A stretch of DNA of 64,000 nucleotides from Candidatus Riflebacteria bacterium HGW-Riflebacteria-2. GTDB taxonomy: Bacteria; Muiribacteriota; Ozemobacteria; Ozemobacterales; Ozemobacteraceae. A model generated the notes under the pieces. It saw only the letters and a list, made by a program, of their open reading frames with translations, made no database searches and had not been told where the DNA came from. The stretch spans positions 16,270 through 80,269 of the forward strand of contig PGYA01000014.1 in assembly GCA_002839435.1 (NCBI GenBank). The letters run 5' to 3'. Positions 43,301 through 52,800 of this stretch are shown here, one piece after another. The stretch's first letter is position 1. Every line of letters starts with the position of its first letter. The position numbers were made by a program, and so were the translations under genes.

Positions 43301-43485
43301 CCGTCCATGTCTGGTATGCTCATCCCGAGCATTATCACATCAGGCTGCTCGCATTTTGCTTTTTCAATGCCCTCTGAACCCGATCTGGCGCTGATAACAG
43401 TGAATTCCGGCAGCACCGACTTGAATGTCGCTGCAAGTTCTTCCTGGCCGGGGCTCTTGTCGTTTATCAGCAGCGCTTTTGGCAT
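40354..43485 (-). CDS. Hybrid histidine kinase REC-PAS4-HK-REC
   Basis: A 1043-residue soluble hybrid kinase. Residues 1-120 are a receiver (PDVIMLGMSIPDMDG; the usual phospho-Asp is replaced, reading IMLG at that position). Four PAS-type domains follow between about 150 and 650; the fourth has a Cys cluster (CYEAWGLNEPCKNCP). HisKA has His679 ([18 protein letters not shown]), then an HATPase with G2 [19 protein letters not shown]-terminal receiver (920-1040) has LLLTDVIMPEMSG. The ATG at 43485 has GAGAGGA 8 nt upstream; an extended frame to 43944 runs antisense through the neighbouring gene and is rejected. It is divergent from the pseudokinase operon. Confidence 0.9.
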   Translation of the reverse strand: MPKALLINDKSPGQEELAATFKSVLPEFTVISARSGSEGIEKAKCEQPDVIMLGMSIPDMDGLDCCQSLRSDNATSHIPVILVTDGKTGTDTCIRGLAAGANSLLASPVDPGELICQIKVALRIKQAEDALCNEKQNLEDLIYKRTIALQESERKWRNILVNTPQIGISIDPQGQITFANKHFLNLTGWSRKEVIGMDWFEMFIPAEIRAEIRNVFLASISKENAFGHSTHENEILKRDGNRLSICWSNVATKNANGEIMDVTCLGVDITERIRAENTLRANKALLDTAGRVAHFGGWSVDLATNICTWSEEVAAIHEMPAGFSPTIEEAINFYTPECHGVITKVFKDCADKGIPYDEEHEILTGNGKRIWVRTTGQAVRDETGQIIKVEGSFQDISYRKKIESRLRQSEEKYRLIVENQTDLVVKVDPAGRFLFASPSYCRLFGKTEEELLGQQFMPLVHEDDQAATAEAMQALNTPPHTAYMEQRAMTAGGWLWLAWLDTAILDEHGKISAIIGVGRDINKRKQAEESLKTSKEQIRFQEELLKNAPMLTLFHDTEFNVIWHNKALEEVTGKSAEAINGKKCYEAWGLNEPCKNCPSSITFKTGEKGQGEIISGSGDDDSSRQHWDVRSTPVRNADGKIIGAIEIALDISERVRLTRQFIQAQKIESVGRLAGGVAHDFNNMLGVIIGFAEMGMDKVTRDNPLHSYLEEILKAAGRSRDITRQLLAFASRQTISPQTLDLNATVEGMLKMLRRLIGENIELIWKPAKYSCMVNMDPSQIDQILANLCVNARDAINNVGEIVIKTSLETIDDAVCAAKPNFMPGTFIRLSVKDNGGGMDKETMSKLFEPFFTTKAAGLGTGLGLATVYGITQQNHGFIEVTSTPGKGSNFDIYLPCDNNSEGNSEAEPTLTIPLGNNETILIVEDELPLLKMSQTMLEKLNYRILAAHTPGEGLRLAKEQGETIGLLLTDVIMPEMSGAELAKQILVLHPGIKVLFMSGYTADIIAPEGILEDGVHFIQKPFLIADLARKVYHVIHNGDTEQ

Positions 43486-43567
43486 CGGCAAAATCCTCTC
43501 TCGTTTTATACAATCATAGCATTGCGAAAATTTAGATACAAGCACATCAAAAATTCTGGTTTTGTAG

Positions 43568-43595
43568 TTGGCCTGAATGAATAAAGTAGTATAAT
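43568..43595 (+). promoter_or_regulatory. Promoter of the pseudokinase/flytrap-kinase operon
   Basis: A perfect -10 TATAAT (43590-43595) lies 16 bp after TTGGCC (43568-43573). The predicted start is about 30 nt ahead of the ATG at 43633, which has GAGG 5 nt upstream. Confidence 0.55.
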
Positions 43596-43632
43596 GAGGG
43601 TAGAGTAAAGATAACAAATTGTTGAGGTTTTG

Positions 43633-44922
43633 ATGAAAGATACTGAAGCTGGCAAAATATTGTACCAGGACGAAGCAGCCGAACTGCGTCGGCAGCTTGC
43701 TGAGCTGACCGAACGTCTGGCAGCAGCTGAAAGCGCACGATTGCAGGAGAAAGAAAACCTGCTCGAACAGCTTGAACAGTCGCAGAAGGTCGAAGTCGTC
43801 GGTCGGCTGGCTGCTGGCGTGGCCAACGATTTCAGCAACATGCTCAGCGTGATTCTCGGGCATGTCGAGATTGCTTTGAGCTGGATCGATTCCACTCATC
43901 ATCTGTATGAACATCTGCAGGAAATCTACAAGGCGGCCGAACATTCGGTCGATCTTACCAGACAGTTGTTGATCTTTGCCAGAAAACAGGCAAAAACTCG
44001 CGTTGTTCTAGATCTCAATGTCGCGATAAGCCAGATGCTCAAGCTTCTTCGTCGGCTTATCGGCATCAATATAGAACTGGTCTGGCGGCCATTTGCCGCT
44101 CCCTGCCTGGTGAACGCCGATGTGGTGCAGCTCAATCAGGTGCTGGTAAATCTTTGCGTTAACGCCTGCGAAGCGATAGAAGATGGCGGTGTTGTTACGA
44201 TCAGCGTAGAACCACTTACTATTAGTACAGAACAGTGTGAAAGTATTGAAAACAGTATACCTGGCGAATATGTCGTTCTTCGGGTTGCCGATACCGGCTG
44301 CGGAATGGATGAACAGGCGAGAAACAAGATTTTTGAGCCTTTTCATACGACAAAGGAACATGGCGTTGGTCTCGGGCTTCCAATCTGCCGGGAAATAGTC
44401 AGGCAAAATGGTGGATTTATTACAGTTAAAAGCATGCCAGGTCAGGGAAGCGAGATCAGCGTATTCGTGCCTCTCTATTCTGAGGTCAGAGATGGCAAAC
44501 AATCTGAAAAGGTAATCACTCTGGATGCCCGGAGCAAGCCAGCAGTTCTGCTGGTTGATGATGATGTGGCCATGCTTGGCATGGTTCGTCGCATGCTGCA
44601 GAAGATGGGTTTTGAAGTGTTTTCAGTAGAAAGGCCTTCAGAAGCGTTAAACCTCATTAAAACAAACCCGACCAGGTTGGATCTTCTGCTGACCGATCTG
44701 GTGATGCCTGAGATGAATGGCAGGTCATTGGCCAAAGAGATCGCTGAATTGCGCCCCGAGATAAAGTGTCTGTTCATGTCGGGCTACGGCGAAAAAATAA
44801 TAGCAAACCATGGTTTGATGGACAGCAATGTGAATTTTATTGCCAAGCCTTTTACGCGTGACGAATTGCTGGCAGCTGTTTCGAAAGTTATTGGTAATTG
44901 TCAGAATCTAACGGGGTCTTAG
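43633..44922 (+). CDS. Kinase-like protein with His-to-Asn H-box (pseudokinase) plus receiver
   Basis: A 429-residue soluble protein: N-terminal coiled coil (10-55), HisKA-like dimerisation region, HATPase (150-275) and C-terminal receiver (300-425). The H-box reads LAAGVANDFSNMLSVILG, so the phospho-acceptor His is Asn65 (codon AAC at 43825-43827). The four related kinases nearby have GG-V/I-AHD there. The ATP-binding boxes are intact (LVNLCVNACEAIEDG, VADTGCGMD, GVGLGLPICREIV), and the receiver keeps Asp355 (LLLTDLVMPEMNG). It cannot autophosphorylate in the usual way. It may trans-phosphorylate, heterodimerise with the kinase encoded 5 nt downstream, or act as a phosphatase. Confidence 0.88.
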   Translation: MKDTEAGKILYQDEAAELRRQLAELTERLAAAESARLQEKENLLEQLEQSQKVEVVGRLAAGVANDFSNMLSVILGHVEIALSWIDSTHHLYEHLQEIYKAAEHSVDLTRQLLIFARKQAKTRVVLDLNVAISQMLKLLRRLIGINIELVWRPFAAPCLVNADVVQLNQVLVNLCVNACEAIEDGGVVTISVEPLTISTEQCESIENSIPGEYVVLRVADTGCGMDEQARNKIFEPFHTTKEHGVGLGLPICREIVRQNGGFITVKSMPGQGSEISVFVPLYSEVRDGKQSEKVITLDARSKPAVLLVDDDVAMLGMVRRMLQKMGFEVFSVERPSEALNLIKTNPTRLDLLLTDLVMPEMNGRSLAKEIAELRPEIKCLFMSGYGEKIIANHGLMDSNVNFIAKPFTRDELLAAVSKVIGNCQNLTGS

Positions 44923-44927
44923 AGGTC

Positions 44928-47900
44928 ATGCGGTTTTTTAGACCTGGTGCTCATATGGCGATATGCCGGGTGCTCGTCTGCATACTTTTTCTGCTGACCT
45001 TTTTAAGCGCAGCAGTCGATGCTCAGCCGGCAAATTCAGGCATATCCACTACCTTTCTGGCAGGTTGCGAGATTGATTATCCTCCTTTCTGCATGGTTCA
45101 TGCTGACGGTAGGGCTGACGGATTTTCGGTCGAGCTGATGCGGCAGGCATTTGCCCGTATGGGTCACGAAGTTGCTTTTAAAACCGGCACCTGGACTCAG
45201 GTTCGCGACTTTATGGAACGTGGCGAAATCCAGGCTCTGCCGCTGGTTGGTCGCACTCCTGAACGCGAAGATCTTTATGATTTTTCGGTGCCATATCTGA
45301 CCATGTATGGGGCAGTAGTGGTCAGGGCAGATAATACTGATATAAAAGACTTCAGCGATCTGCGCGGTCGTCGCGTCGGAGTGATGCAGGGCGATAATGC
45401 CGAAGAGTTTCTACGACGAAGCGAACGTGGTATTGATATATTTACCGAACCGACATTTACAGCCGCCTTTAATAAGCTTGCTGATGGTGATTATGACGCG
45501 GTTGTTATTCAACGTCTGGTTGCATTACGCCTGCTTGAAGAGACCGGCATCAAGAACCTTAAGGTCATCAATAAGCCGATTTATGAGTTTCGCCAGGAAT
45601 TCTGCTTCGCAGTCGGCAAGGGAGACAGTAAAACTCTTGCCATTCTCAATGAGGGCCTGGCTTTGCTCCTGGCCGACGGTACTTTCCGCCACCTTCATGC
45701 CAGATGGTTTGCCAGTCTCGAAATTCCTTCTGCCCGCAGAATTATTGTTGGCGGCGATGCTAATTACCCTCCCTATGATTTTGTCGATGAAAATGGTCAG
45801 CCGGCCGGGTTAGCGGTCGATGTTACGCGGGCTGTTGCCAGAGCCGCCGGATTAGAGGTCGATACAAGGCTGGGTTATTGGCCAGAAACAATACATGATC
45901 TCGAAGCTGGCAAAATAGACGCGGTGATGGGCATGCTTTACTCGCCGGAACGCGATCTAAAATTCGATTTTTCTGCGCCACACATAGTTTGTGAATACGT
46001 CATCGCATATCACAGAGGAATCGTTGATCCACCCAGGGATTTAAAAGACATCGAGGGCAGGAAAGTCATTGTCGTTGCCAGTGACATCATGCACGAAATG
46101 CTGCTTGCAAGAAAAAATGCCAGTAGTTTGATCGTCGCCGACAATTTTGCCGAGGCCTTTACCTTGCTGCGCCAGGAAGCAGGCGCTGTAGTTCTTACGC
46201 CAAGGCTGGCAGCAATGTATTTCTTTGACAAAATGCATATCGATGACATCGAGTTGACAAAGAAGTCAGTCTACACAACTGAATATTGTTTTGCTGTTGC
46301 TAACGGGAATAAGGCATTGCTCGCCAAGTTTTCAGAGGGACTCAAAGCTATCGAAGCTTCTGGTGAATACCGCCAGATTCAGGAGAAGTGGCTGGGTGTT
46401 TATGGCATACCCGACAAGCAATACTCAGTTATTCTCAGGCATCTGGCAACGGTGACTTTGCCATTGGTTGCCATACTGCTGCTGGTGTTCGCCTGGTCAT
46501 GGACATTGCGCCGTCAGGTCGCTCGCAAAACCATCGAACTGCAGGAGAGTGAAGCCTGCTTTCGTTCTCTGGTAGAAGGTGCCGCAACTGGCATCTGGGT
46601 TCAGCATGAAGACAAAATCATCTATCTGAACGATCAGGCCTGCCGGCTTTTTGGCGCCGGCGATCATTCAGAACTTATGGGGCGGCGTATTTTTGACAAT
46701 CTTTCTGATTCGTCGCGCGAAGAATTTGCTGCGGGCATCGCTTCGCTAACTGCTGACAGAAAGGCGCCGGCGGCGATAGAATTTGCACTTTTACGCCTTG
46801 ACGGGAGCATTGTTCCGGTCGAGGCCACGCTGGCGCCGATAAAATACCTTGGCAAAAATTGCGTGCTGGTTTTTGTCAATGACATTTCCAGACGCAAAGA
46901 AGCAGAAGCAGAGATTGACCGTCTGACTGCCGCAGTTGAGCAGGTCGGCGAAGTTATTATAATTACCGATACCAACGCCATAATACAATATGCCAATCCG
47001 GCACTGGAAATCATGACAGGTTACAGCCGTGCCGAAGTGATTGGGCAGAAGACCAGCATTTTCAAAAGTGGCCAGCATAACCAGAAATACTACGAAGATC
47101 TATGGAGAACGATAAGCAGCGGGCAGACCTGGACAGGCCAGATGGTTAATCGCTGCAAAAATGGTGTTCTGATCGTTGAAGAAGCCACTATTTCACCGGT
47201 ATTTGAGGGCGATCGGATTATCAGCTACGTAGCAGTCAAGCATGATGTCACCGAAACAATGAGTTTGAACGAGCAGCTGCAGCAGGCGAGAAAAATGGAA
47301 GCCATCGGCCAACTGGCCGGCGGCGTTGCTCACGACTATAACAACATGGTTGGAGTCATTCTAGGTTATGCAGAGATGGCTAAGGATGAAGTACCGAAAG
47401 ATATGCCGCTTCTTCAGGAATATCTTGCTGAAATTTATAAGGCTGCCCGGCGTTCTGCCGAAATAACCAGTCAGCTTCTGGCTTTTGCCAGAAAGCAGAC
47501 GATTGCGCCCATAGTTCTCGACCTCAACGATACTGTCAGTGGCATGCTCAAAATGCTGAGCCGCCTGCTCGGCGAATCGATAGAAGTGTCGTGGGTGCCT
47601 GGCCCGGGGTTACTCAAGGTTAAAATGGACCCGACCCAGATCAACCAGATTCTTGCCAATCTTTGCGTTAATGCCCGTGATGCTGTTGGCGGCGGTGGAA
47701 AAATCGCGATTGAAACTGCCGAAGTTTCTTTTGACGAGGCTTTTTGCGAAACGCATTCAGGCTTTCGTCCAGGCGATTATGTTTTGCTGGCGGTAAGTGA
47801 CAACGGCTGTGGCATTGCCAAAGATCTACTGGACAAGATTTTTGAACCATTTTTTACCACCAAGAAAGTGGGAAAGGGAACCGGTCTCGGTCTGGCTACT

Positions 47901-48413
47901 GTCTTTGGCATAGTCAAGCAGAACGATGGTTTTATCAATGTCTACAGTGAACCGGGGAAGGGGACAACTTTTAAAATCTATATTCCGCGTGACAACTCTG
48001 AGTCGGTTGCGACTTTGAAGCCCAGATCGGCAGAGCGCCCGGGCGGCCTTGGCGAAAAGCTTCTGGTCGTAGAAGACGATCCGGCGATACGGCGTCTGGT
48101 CAGCCAGGTTCTTACCAAGGCAGGCTACCAGGTCATGCTGGCGTGTGCGGTTTATGACGCAATCAATTTTGCTGACGATCAGCAGCAGAAGATAGATCTT
48201 CTGATAACCGACGTGATTATGCCGGTAATGAACGGAAGCGAATTATATGAAAGGCTCAGGCTCGCGCGGCCAGATCTTCGCTGCCTTTACATGTCGGGAT
48301 ACACTGCAAACGTGATCGCACAACATGGCGTACTCAAAGGCGGCATAAATTTTCTGGCCAAACCCTTTTCTAATACCGAACTGCTTGCCGCCGTCCGCGA
48401 AGCGCTCAGCTAG
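44928..48413 (+). CDS. Two-flytrap (EvgS/BvgS-like) hybrid histidine kinase
   Basis: A 1161-residue membrane kinase. A signal peptide (about 1-32) is followed by two tandem periplasmic SBP_bac_3 flytrap domains (about 40-265 and 275-500; [20 protein letters not shown] and [18 protein letters not shown]). A membrane helix at about 510-532 leads to two PAS domains (550-665 and 675-790). HisKA has His802 ([18 protein letters not shown]), then an HATPase and a C-terminal receiver ([13 protein letters not shown]). The layout is that of EvgS/BvgS without Hpt. Flytraps of this class bind amino acids or similar small molecules. The ATG at 44928 is preferred over a TTG at 44898. It is 5 nt after the pseudokinase gene. 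Confidence 0.92.
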   Translation: MRFFRPGAHMAICRVLVCILFLLTFLSAAVDAQPANSGISTTFLAGCEIDYPPFCMVHADGRADGFSVELMRQAFARMGHEVAFKTGTWTQVRDFMERGEIQALPLVGRTPEREDLYDFSVPYLTMYGAVVVRADNTDIKDFSDLRGRRVGVMQGDNAEEFLRRSERGIDIFTEPTFTAAFNKLADGDYDAVVIQRLVALRLLEETGIKNLKVINKPIYEFRQEFCFAVGKGDSKTLAILNEGLALLLADGTFRHLHARWFASLEIPSARRIIVGGDANYPPYDFVDENGQPAGLAVDVTRAVARAAGLEVDTRLGYWPETIHDLEAGKIDAVMGMLYSPERDLKFDFSAPHIVCEYVIAYHRGIVDPPRDLKDIEGRKVIVVASDIMHEMLLARKNASSLIVADNFAEAFTLLRQEAGAVVLTPRLAAMYFFDKMHIDDIELTKKSVYTTEYCFAVANGNKALLAKFSEGLKAIEASGEYRQIQEKWLGVYGIPDKQYSVILRHLATVTLPLVAILLLVFAWSWTLRRQVARKTIELQESEACFRSLVEGAATGIWVQHEDKIIYLNDQACRLFGAGDHSELMGRRIFDNLSDSSREEFAAGIASLTADRKAPAAIEFALLRLDGSIVPVEATLAPIKYLGKNCVLVFVNDISRRKEAEAEIDRLTAAVEQVGEVIIITDTNAIIQYANPALEIMTGYSRAEVIGQKTSIFKSGQHNQKYYEDLWRTISSGQTWTGQMVNRCKNGVLIVEEATISPVFEGDRIISYVAVKHDVTETMSLNEQLQQARKMEAIGQLAGGVAHDYNNMVGVILGYAEMAKDEVPKDMPLLQEYLAEIYKAARRSAEITSQLLAFARKQTIAPIVLDLNDTVSGMLKMLSRLLGESIEVSWVPGPGLLKVKMDPTQINQILANLCVNARDAVGGGGKIAIETAEVSFDEAFCETHSGFRPGDYVLLAVSDNGCGIAKDLLDKIFEPFFTTKKVGKGTGLGLATVFGIVKQNDGFINVYSEPGKGTTFKIYIPRDNSESVATLKPRSAERPGGLGEKLLVVEDDPAIRRLVSQVLTKAGYQVMLACAVYDAINFADDQQQKIDLLITDVIMPVMNGSELYERLRLARPDLRCLYMSGYTANVIAQHGVLKGGINFLAKPFSNTELLAAVREALS

Positions 48414-48418
48414 TGCTT

Positions 48419-48653
48419 TGTCACATATGACTTCAAGGATTCGATACTTGGTATGCCGCTTATGCGGGCTCTCGGCGGAATCTCATTCGCTACAACTCTC
48501 ACCAGGCGTAAGCATTATTGGATAGCGATAGCTCTGCGTCAAAGCTGCCTGGCTCGAAGTTTTCGCTCATGAGAAACCCGCCTGCGCCCTTACTGTGTCT
48601 GCTAAATCTGTTTTGTAGTCAGCTTGATTTTACTATGCAATTCAAATGTGACA
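48419..48653 (+). repeat. Dispersed intergenic repeat, copy A
   Basis: The conserved core runs from CGCTACAACTCTCACCAGGC (48488) through TTTTCGCTCATGAGA to about 48592, and is shared with the copies at 53.35 and 63.9 kb. CCAGGC and GCCTGG within it can form a stem. The outer edges TGTCACAT (48419-48426) and ATGTGACA (48646-48653) are perfect 8-bp inverted repeats. It lies between two convergent genes. No open frame is conserved between copies. Confidence 0.75.
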
Positions 48654-48666
48654 GGGCAATAAAAGG

Positions 48667-50625
48667 TCAGGATTTTCTGGAGGAGAGGATCTGGTTTACT
48701 TTCTGTGAAAGTTCAACGATCGAAAAGGGTTTCTGCAAGAAGGTCTGCTCGTAATCAAACAGGTTCTGGTTGTCGATCTGACTGGCAGTATAGCCAGAAA
48801 TGAACAGAGCGGCAATACCGGGCTGACATGCTTTAAGGCGCAATGCCAGTTCATATCCGTTCATTGCGGGCATGGCTACATCGGTAATCAGCAGTTGTAT
48901 GCTTCCCTGGCGGTTTTCAGCAATTTCAACTGCCTCTCGTGATGTGCCGGCGGTTATAACTCTGTAGCCAAGTTTCTCGAGCATGATTCTTGTTGCCTGC
49001 AGAAGCGCCGGTTCGTCTTCGACCAGCAACACAAGCTCATTGTTGCCCTTTATCAGGGAATCAGGCAATTCAGGTTTCGACAGGCTATCTTCGCTGGCAT
49101 GCGGCAGAAAAATTCTGACACTGGTTCCATACCCGGGCTCGCTTTTGATATCGATGAAACCATTGTTCTGCTTAACCATACCGTAGATTGTCGGCAGACC
49201 CATGCCTCTACCACTGCCCTGGCCGATTGTAAAAAAGGGTTCAAAAATATTATCAAGCGCGTCGCGGTCGATGCCGCGGCCATCGTCACTTATGGCCAGC
49301 ATGGCATATTCGCCGGGCAGCCAACCCTTGTTGTCGCGGCAATAAGCATCGTCAAGTGTATAATTGGCAGTTTCGATGATAATTTTGCCATTACCGGCAA
49401 TTGCATCACGTGAATTCATGCAGAGGTTTGTGAGTATCTCGTCAAGCTGTGCCGGATCGAGCCTGGTATGCCAGAGTTTACTGTCCGGGAGCCATCTAAG
49501 CTCGATGTTTTCTCCGACCAGTCGGCGCAACATGCTCAGCATGCCTTCGACAAGCTGATTTAGATTGACTACAACTGGCTTTATATATTGTTTGCGGGCA
49601 AAAGACAAAAGTTTTCTGGTGATATCACGCGATTTCATGCCGGCGGTCAGTATCTCATGCAGTGCCGCTGACAGCTCATTGTCACCTTTTGCCATATCTA
49701 TCGCCATGTCACTGTAGCCAATGATTACTCCGAGCATATTGTTGAAGTCGTGCGCGATACCGCCGGCCAGTCGACCGACAGAATCCATTTTATGGGCCAT
49801 GCGCAACTGTTTTTCAAGTTTGCAACGGTCGGTTATGTCAGTGAGCAGAACAAAATTCAGCTCACCACTCGAGGAAACACGAAAGTCTATCTGGCGTTCG
49901 CTGCCATCTTTGCATTTTACCAGTGCTTCGTAAGTGACGACGTGGTTCTTGTTCTGTCTGGCTTCCTGAACAAGTTCTATCCAGTCTGTTCGTATTTTTT
50001 TTCTTGTTGCCGGGTCAGGGTAGGCAAGTGCCCACCATTCCTTTTCTGATGGTATTTCAGCGATGGTATAGCCAAACAGGTCGGTAAATCTCCGGTTGAT
50101 GTACAATATATTCTCGTTGATATCTGAGATGACAACACCTGCAGGCGCAAGTTCGGCAAGCAGGCGAAACTTCTCTTCGCTGGCGGCAAGTTCTTCCTGG
50201 GCTTTGCGGTTTTCTTCTTCGGCTTGCCTGCGGCTGGTAATATCTAGAATAATGCCGTCGAGAACCTCTTTGCTGTCTTCGCTAACAGCGGCGCGACCCT
50301 TTTCCCAGACCCAGCGCAACTGGCCGTCTTTTCTGAAAATGCGGTATTCCATAATAAAAGGCTGCTGGTTTTGCATGGCCAGCTGAATTGTTTGCCATAC
50401 TGTCTGGCGATCGTCGTGATGGATCAGGTCGCCATATGCGACTCGACTTTCTCCGGTGAGCTCGCTTGCGGCGTAGCCAGTCAGGTCGTAACAGCCATCG
50501 CTGACAAAATTCATCGGAAAGTCGGGAGTATTGAGGCAGCGGTAGACCATGCCCGGCAGGTTGGCGAGCAGGTTGGCATAAGCCTGTTCACGTTCGGCGG
50601 AACCGTTGAAAAACTTCTGGGTCAT
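48667..50625 (-). CDS. Hybrid histidine kinase PAS-PAS-HK-REC
   Basis: A 652-residue soluble kinase. It has two PAS domains (about 15-140 and 150-270), HisKA with His292 ([18 protein letters not shown]), HATPase with G1 [10 protein letters not shown] and G2 [16 protein letters not shown], and a receiver (530-650) with [13 protein letters not shown]. It is closely related in plan and sequence to the hybrids at 40354 and 44928, suggesting local duplication. GGAG lies 9 nt before the ATG. It is divergent from the REC-HK-REC gene and convergent with the flytrap kinase gene. Confidence 0.92.
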   Translation of the reverse strand: MTQKFFNGSAEREQAYANLLANLPGMVYRCLNTPDFPMNFVSDGCYDLTGYAASELTGESRVAYGDLIHHDDRQTVWQTIQLAMQNQQPFIMEYRIFRKDGQLRWVWEKGRAAVSEDSKEVLDGIILDITSRRQAEEENRKAQEELAASEEKFRLLAELAPAGVVISDINENILYINRRFTDLFGYTIAEIPSEKEWWALAYPDPATRKKIRTDWIELVQEARQNKNHVVTYEALVKCKDGSERQIDFRVSSSGELNFVLLTDITDRCKLEKQLRMAHKMDSVGRLAGGIAHDFNNMLGVIIGYSDMAIDMAKGDNELSAALHEILTAGMKSRDITRKLLSFARKQYIKPVVVNLNQLVEGMLSMLRRLVGENIELRWLPDSKLWHTRLDPAQLDEILTNLCMNSRDAIAGNGKIIIETANYTLDDAYCRDNKGWLPGEYAMLAISDDGRGIDRDALDNIFEPFFTIGQGSGRGMGLPTIYGMVKQNNGFIDIKSEPGYGTSVRIFLPHASEDSLSKPELPDSLIKGNNELVLLVEDEPALLQATRIMLEKLGYRVITAGTSREAVEIAENRQGSIQLLITDVAMPAMNGYELALRLKACQPGIAALFISGYTASQIDNQNLFDYEQTFLQKPFSIVELSQKVNQILSSRKS

Positions 50626-50676
50626 CCAATAATCTCCGGAATGCCACGTCGCAATGACTGCTGCAGTCTAGTGACT

Positions 50677-50705
50677 AGCTTAGGCCGCAAAAACGACAAA
50701 GTCAA
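50677..50705 (-). promoter_or_regulatory. Candidate sigma-70 promoter for the PAS-HK-REC gene
   Basis: On the minus strand TTGACT (50700-50705) and TAAGCT (50677-50682) are 17 bp apart, about 52-80 nt upstream of the ATG. The -10 matches consensus at only three positions. Confidence 0.4.
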
Positions 50706-50735
50706 TCTGGCTGCGTAAAATAACTGCAAAAATTG

Positions 50736-50751
50736 TGGCAGTTTCTGTGCT
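50736..50751 (+). promoter_or_regulatory. Possible weak sigma-54 promoter
   Basis: TGGCAGTTTCTGTGCT has the invariant GG and GC with the correct 10-nt separation, but differs from consensus at positions 6, 7 and 12. It lies 96 nt upstream of the REC-HK-REC start. Confidence 0.3.
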
Positions 50752-50846
50752 GTGGTATCATGAACGAAGAGACAAATTTGTCAGCATGAGACTGTTTGGG
50801 CAATCATGACAGACTCTATGCGATAAACTGCGGAGAGGAGTGGCAA

Positions 50847-52382
50847 TTGGAGGATACCTCAGTCAGAAAGACAGTGTTGCTGGTAGATGATATTGCTGAC
50901 AACCTTCAATTACTGCGGCGAATACTGGCCCCGCATTACCGCGTAAAAATTGCAACGTCCGGCGAGAAAGCAATTGCTCTGGCCGATTGCGCTGAGGCAC
51001 CCGATTTGATTCTGCTTGACGTGATGATGCCAGAGATGGATGGTTACGAGGTTTGCGCTGAGTTGAAAAGACGGGCCCGCACCAGAAACATTCCGGTCAT
51101 TTTTGTGACCGCCCTGGAAGACGCTGCCGACGAGGAAAAAGGCTTTGCCGCCGGTGCGGTAGATTATATAACCAAGCCGGTCAATCCTGCGATCGTTCTG
51201 GCACGGGTGGCGACACATATGGCTTTGTGGCAGGCTCTCGCCGATCTTGAAAAGCAGAACAGCATTCTCAGCGAAAATGTCAGGCTGCGCGAGCAGGTTG
51301 AGCGGATAATGCGACATGATCTGAAAACGCCGCTGACCGCTTTTATCGGTATTCCGGCGCTTCTTAAAAATCGTCGGGATCTGCCGGCCGATGTCGTCGA
51401 AAGCGTCTGTATGCTCGAAAAGTCGGGCGTCAAAATGCTCAACATGATCAACAGTTCCATGGATCTCTACAAGATCGAAACCGGTATTTACAAGATCAGA
51501 CCAGTACCGGTAGAAATGATCAGAATCGTCAGACAGATAGAGTTCGAGCTTTCAGAGCTGATCAATGCCCGGGGTCTTCGTGTCAAAATCTGCATCAACG
51601 GTGAGGAAGCAGTTATTGGCAGCAGGTTTGCCATCAATGGCGAAGAGACTCTCTGCTATTCGATGCTGGCCAATTTCCTGAAAAATGCTTTTGAAGCATC
51701 GCCGGAAAATGGCCTGATAAGTGTGACTTTTTACGACAAGCCACAAACCAGCATCAGGGTAAACAACTCTGGCGAAATTCCAGAAGCCATTCGCGACAAG
51801 TTTCTGCACAAATTCGTTTCGCACGGAAAGGTCGGCGGTACCGGACTGGGCGGTTATTCTGCCAGCCTTATGGCTCGGGCAATGGGTGGCAATGTCAGCT
51901 TTACTTCTGACGAAAGCAGCGGAACCACCATCATTATTGACTTTTCTGATAATTCATCTTCGCCGATGACCGAGAGAAGAGTTGGCGAGATAAGGGCGCT
52001 GGTCGTCGATGACAATGAGATGTTGTTGTTTACGGTTCACGAAATTCTGCGCAGCATCGGTCTGCACAAGGTAGAGGCACTGACCGGCGCCGGTTCTGCC
52101 ATATCGTTTTTGAATAGTGGAAACCCGCTGCAATTGATAATAATCGACTGGAAACCAGATGACGCAGAATACCTGGAATTGTTCAGGCAAATCCAGGCAG
52201 CTCCTTCCTTAAAAAAAATTCCTGTCGTGGTGATTGGCTCGCTGCCGATTGCTGACGCATTAAGGCCGGCAGTGGTTGATGGTTCGGTCGAATTTGTTGG
52301 CAAACCCTTTTCGCCGGATGTTTTGCTTAAAATTGTTGAAGGATTGATGAATCGCATGTTAGAACTTTGTTTGAAGAGGTGA
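50847..52382 (+). CDS. REC-HK-REC hybrid kinase
   Basis: A 511-residue soluble protein. The N-terminal receiver (about 8-125) has Asp14/Asp15 and phospho-acceptor Asp58 (LILLDVMMPEMDG). HisKA has His157 in MRHDLKTPLTAF, a H-box type different from the neighbouring AHDFNN kinases. The HATPase has N box LANFLKNAFEASPENG and GGTGLGGYSASLMARAMGG. A second receiver is at 385-505 (LIIIDWKPDD). The TTG at 50847 is chosen because GAGGAG lies 6 nt upstream; earlier in-frame codons have no such site. The lone receiver gene follows by 4 nt, so phosphate may pass to it. Confidence 0.88.
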   Translation: MEDTSVRKTVLLVDDIADNLQLLRRILAPHYRVKIATSGEKAIALADCAEAPDLILLDVMMPEMDGYEVCAELKRRARTRNIPVIFVTALEDAADEEKGFAAGAVDYITKPVNPAIVLARVATHMALWQALADLEKQNSILSENVRLREQVERIMRHDLKTPLTAFIGIPALLKNRRDLPADVVESVCMLEKSGVKMLNMINSSMDLYKIETGIYKIRPVPVEMIRIVRQIEFELSELINARGLRVKICINGEEAVIGSRFAINGEETLCYSMLANFLKNAFEASPENGLISVTFYDKPQTSIRVNNSGEIPEAIRDKFLHKFVSHGKVGGTGLGGYSASLMARAMGGNVSFTSDESSGTTIIIDFSDNSSSPMTERRVGEIRALVVDDNEMLLFTVHEILRSIGLHKVEALTGAGSAISFLNSGNPLQLIIIDWKPDDAEYLELFRQIQAAPSLKKIPVVVIGSLPIADALRPAVVDGSVEFVGKPFSPDVLLKIVEGLMNRMLELCLKR

Positions 52383-52386
52383 AATA

Positions 52387-52800
52387 ATGGAGCCGCAGAC
52401 CCGCAAAATGAAAGTTCTCATCGTTGAAGATGATGAAGCGTCACGCCAGTTCATGACGACTCTGGTGGGCGACGAGGGATATGAAGTTGCTGCTGCTGGA
52501 AACGGGGCTGAAGGCCTGAAAAGCTTCGAGACTTTTCAGCCGGATCTGGTTTTTTCAGATATTTCGATGCCGGTAATGGATGGGCTCGAGATGCTGGAGA
52601 AAATCAGAAAGCAGTCTTACGATGCTGTTGTGGTGATGACAACGGCTTTTGGCACCGCTGAATTTACATTAAAAGCTCTGCGTTTGCGCGCCAATGATTT
52701 TCTGGTAAAACCCTTGCTGCCCCAGGATGTTTTAGCGATTCTCAAAAAGTATCAGGATTATTTGCCACCCGCTCGGTGGAGCGCGAAGTATTTGGCATGA
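52387..52800 (+). CDS. Single-domain response regulator
   Basis: A 137-residue receiver with Asp15/Asp16, phospho-acceptor Asp58 (LVFSDISMPVMDG), Thr in VVVMTTAFGT and Lys in FLVKPLLP. No output domain follows, so it probably acts by protein contact. GAGG lies 8 nt before the ATG. Its stop overlaps the next gene, an RsbW-like kinase, by 4 nt, suggesting it controls or is controlled by that partner. Confidence 0.92.
   Translation: MEPQTRKMKVLIVEDDEASRQFMTTLVGDEGYEVAAAGNGAEGLKSFETFQPDLVFSDISMPVMDGLEMLEKIRKQSYDAVVVMTTAFGTAEFTLKALRLRANDFLVKPLLPQDVLAILKKYQDYLPPARWSAKYLA

Noticed and set aside
43486..43944. N-terminal extension of the REC-PAS4-HK-REC frame upstream of 43485
   Set aside because: It runs antisense through the pseudokinase gene; a good ribosome binding site and a canonical receiver N-terminus place the start at 43485.
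48419..48653. Repeat copy A considered as a small coding gene
   Set aside because: Frames differ between the three copies and conservation is at the DNA level with pairing blocks, not at the protein level.
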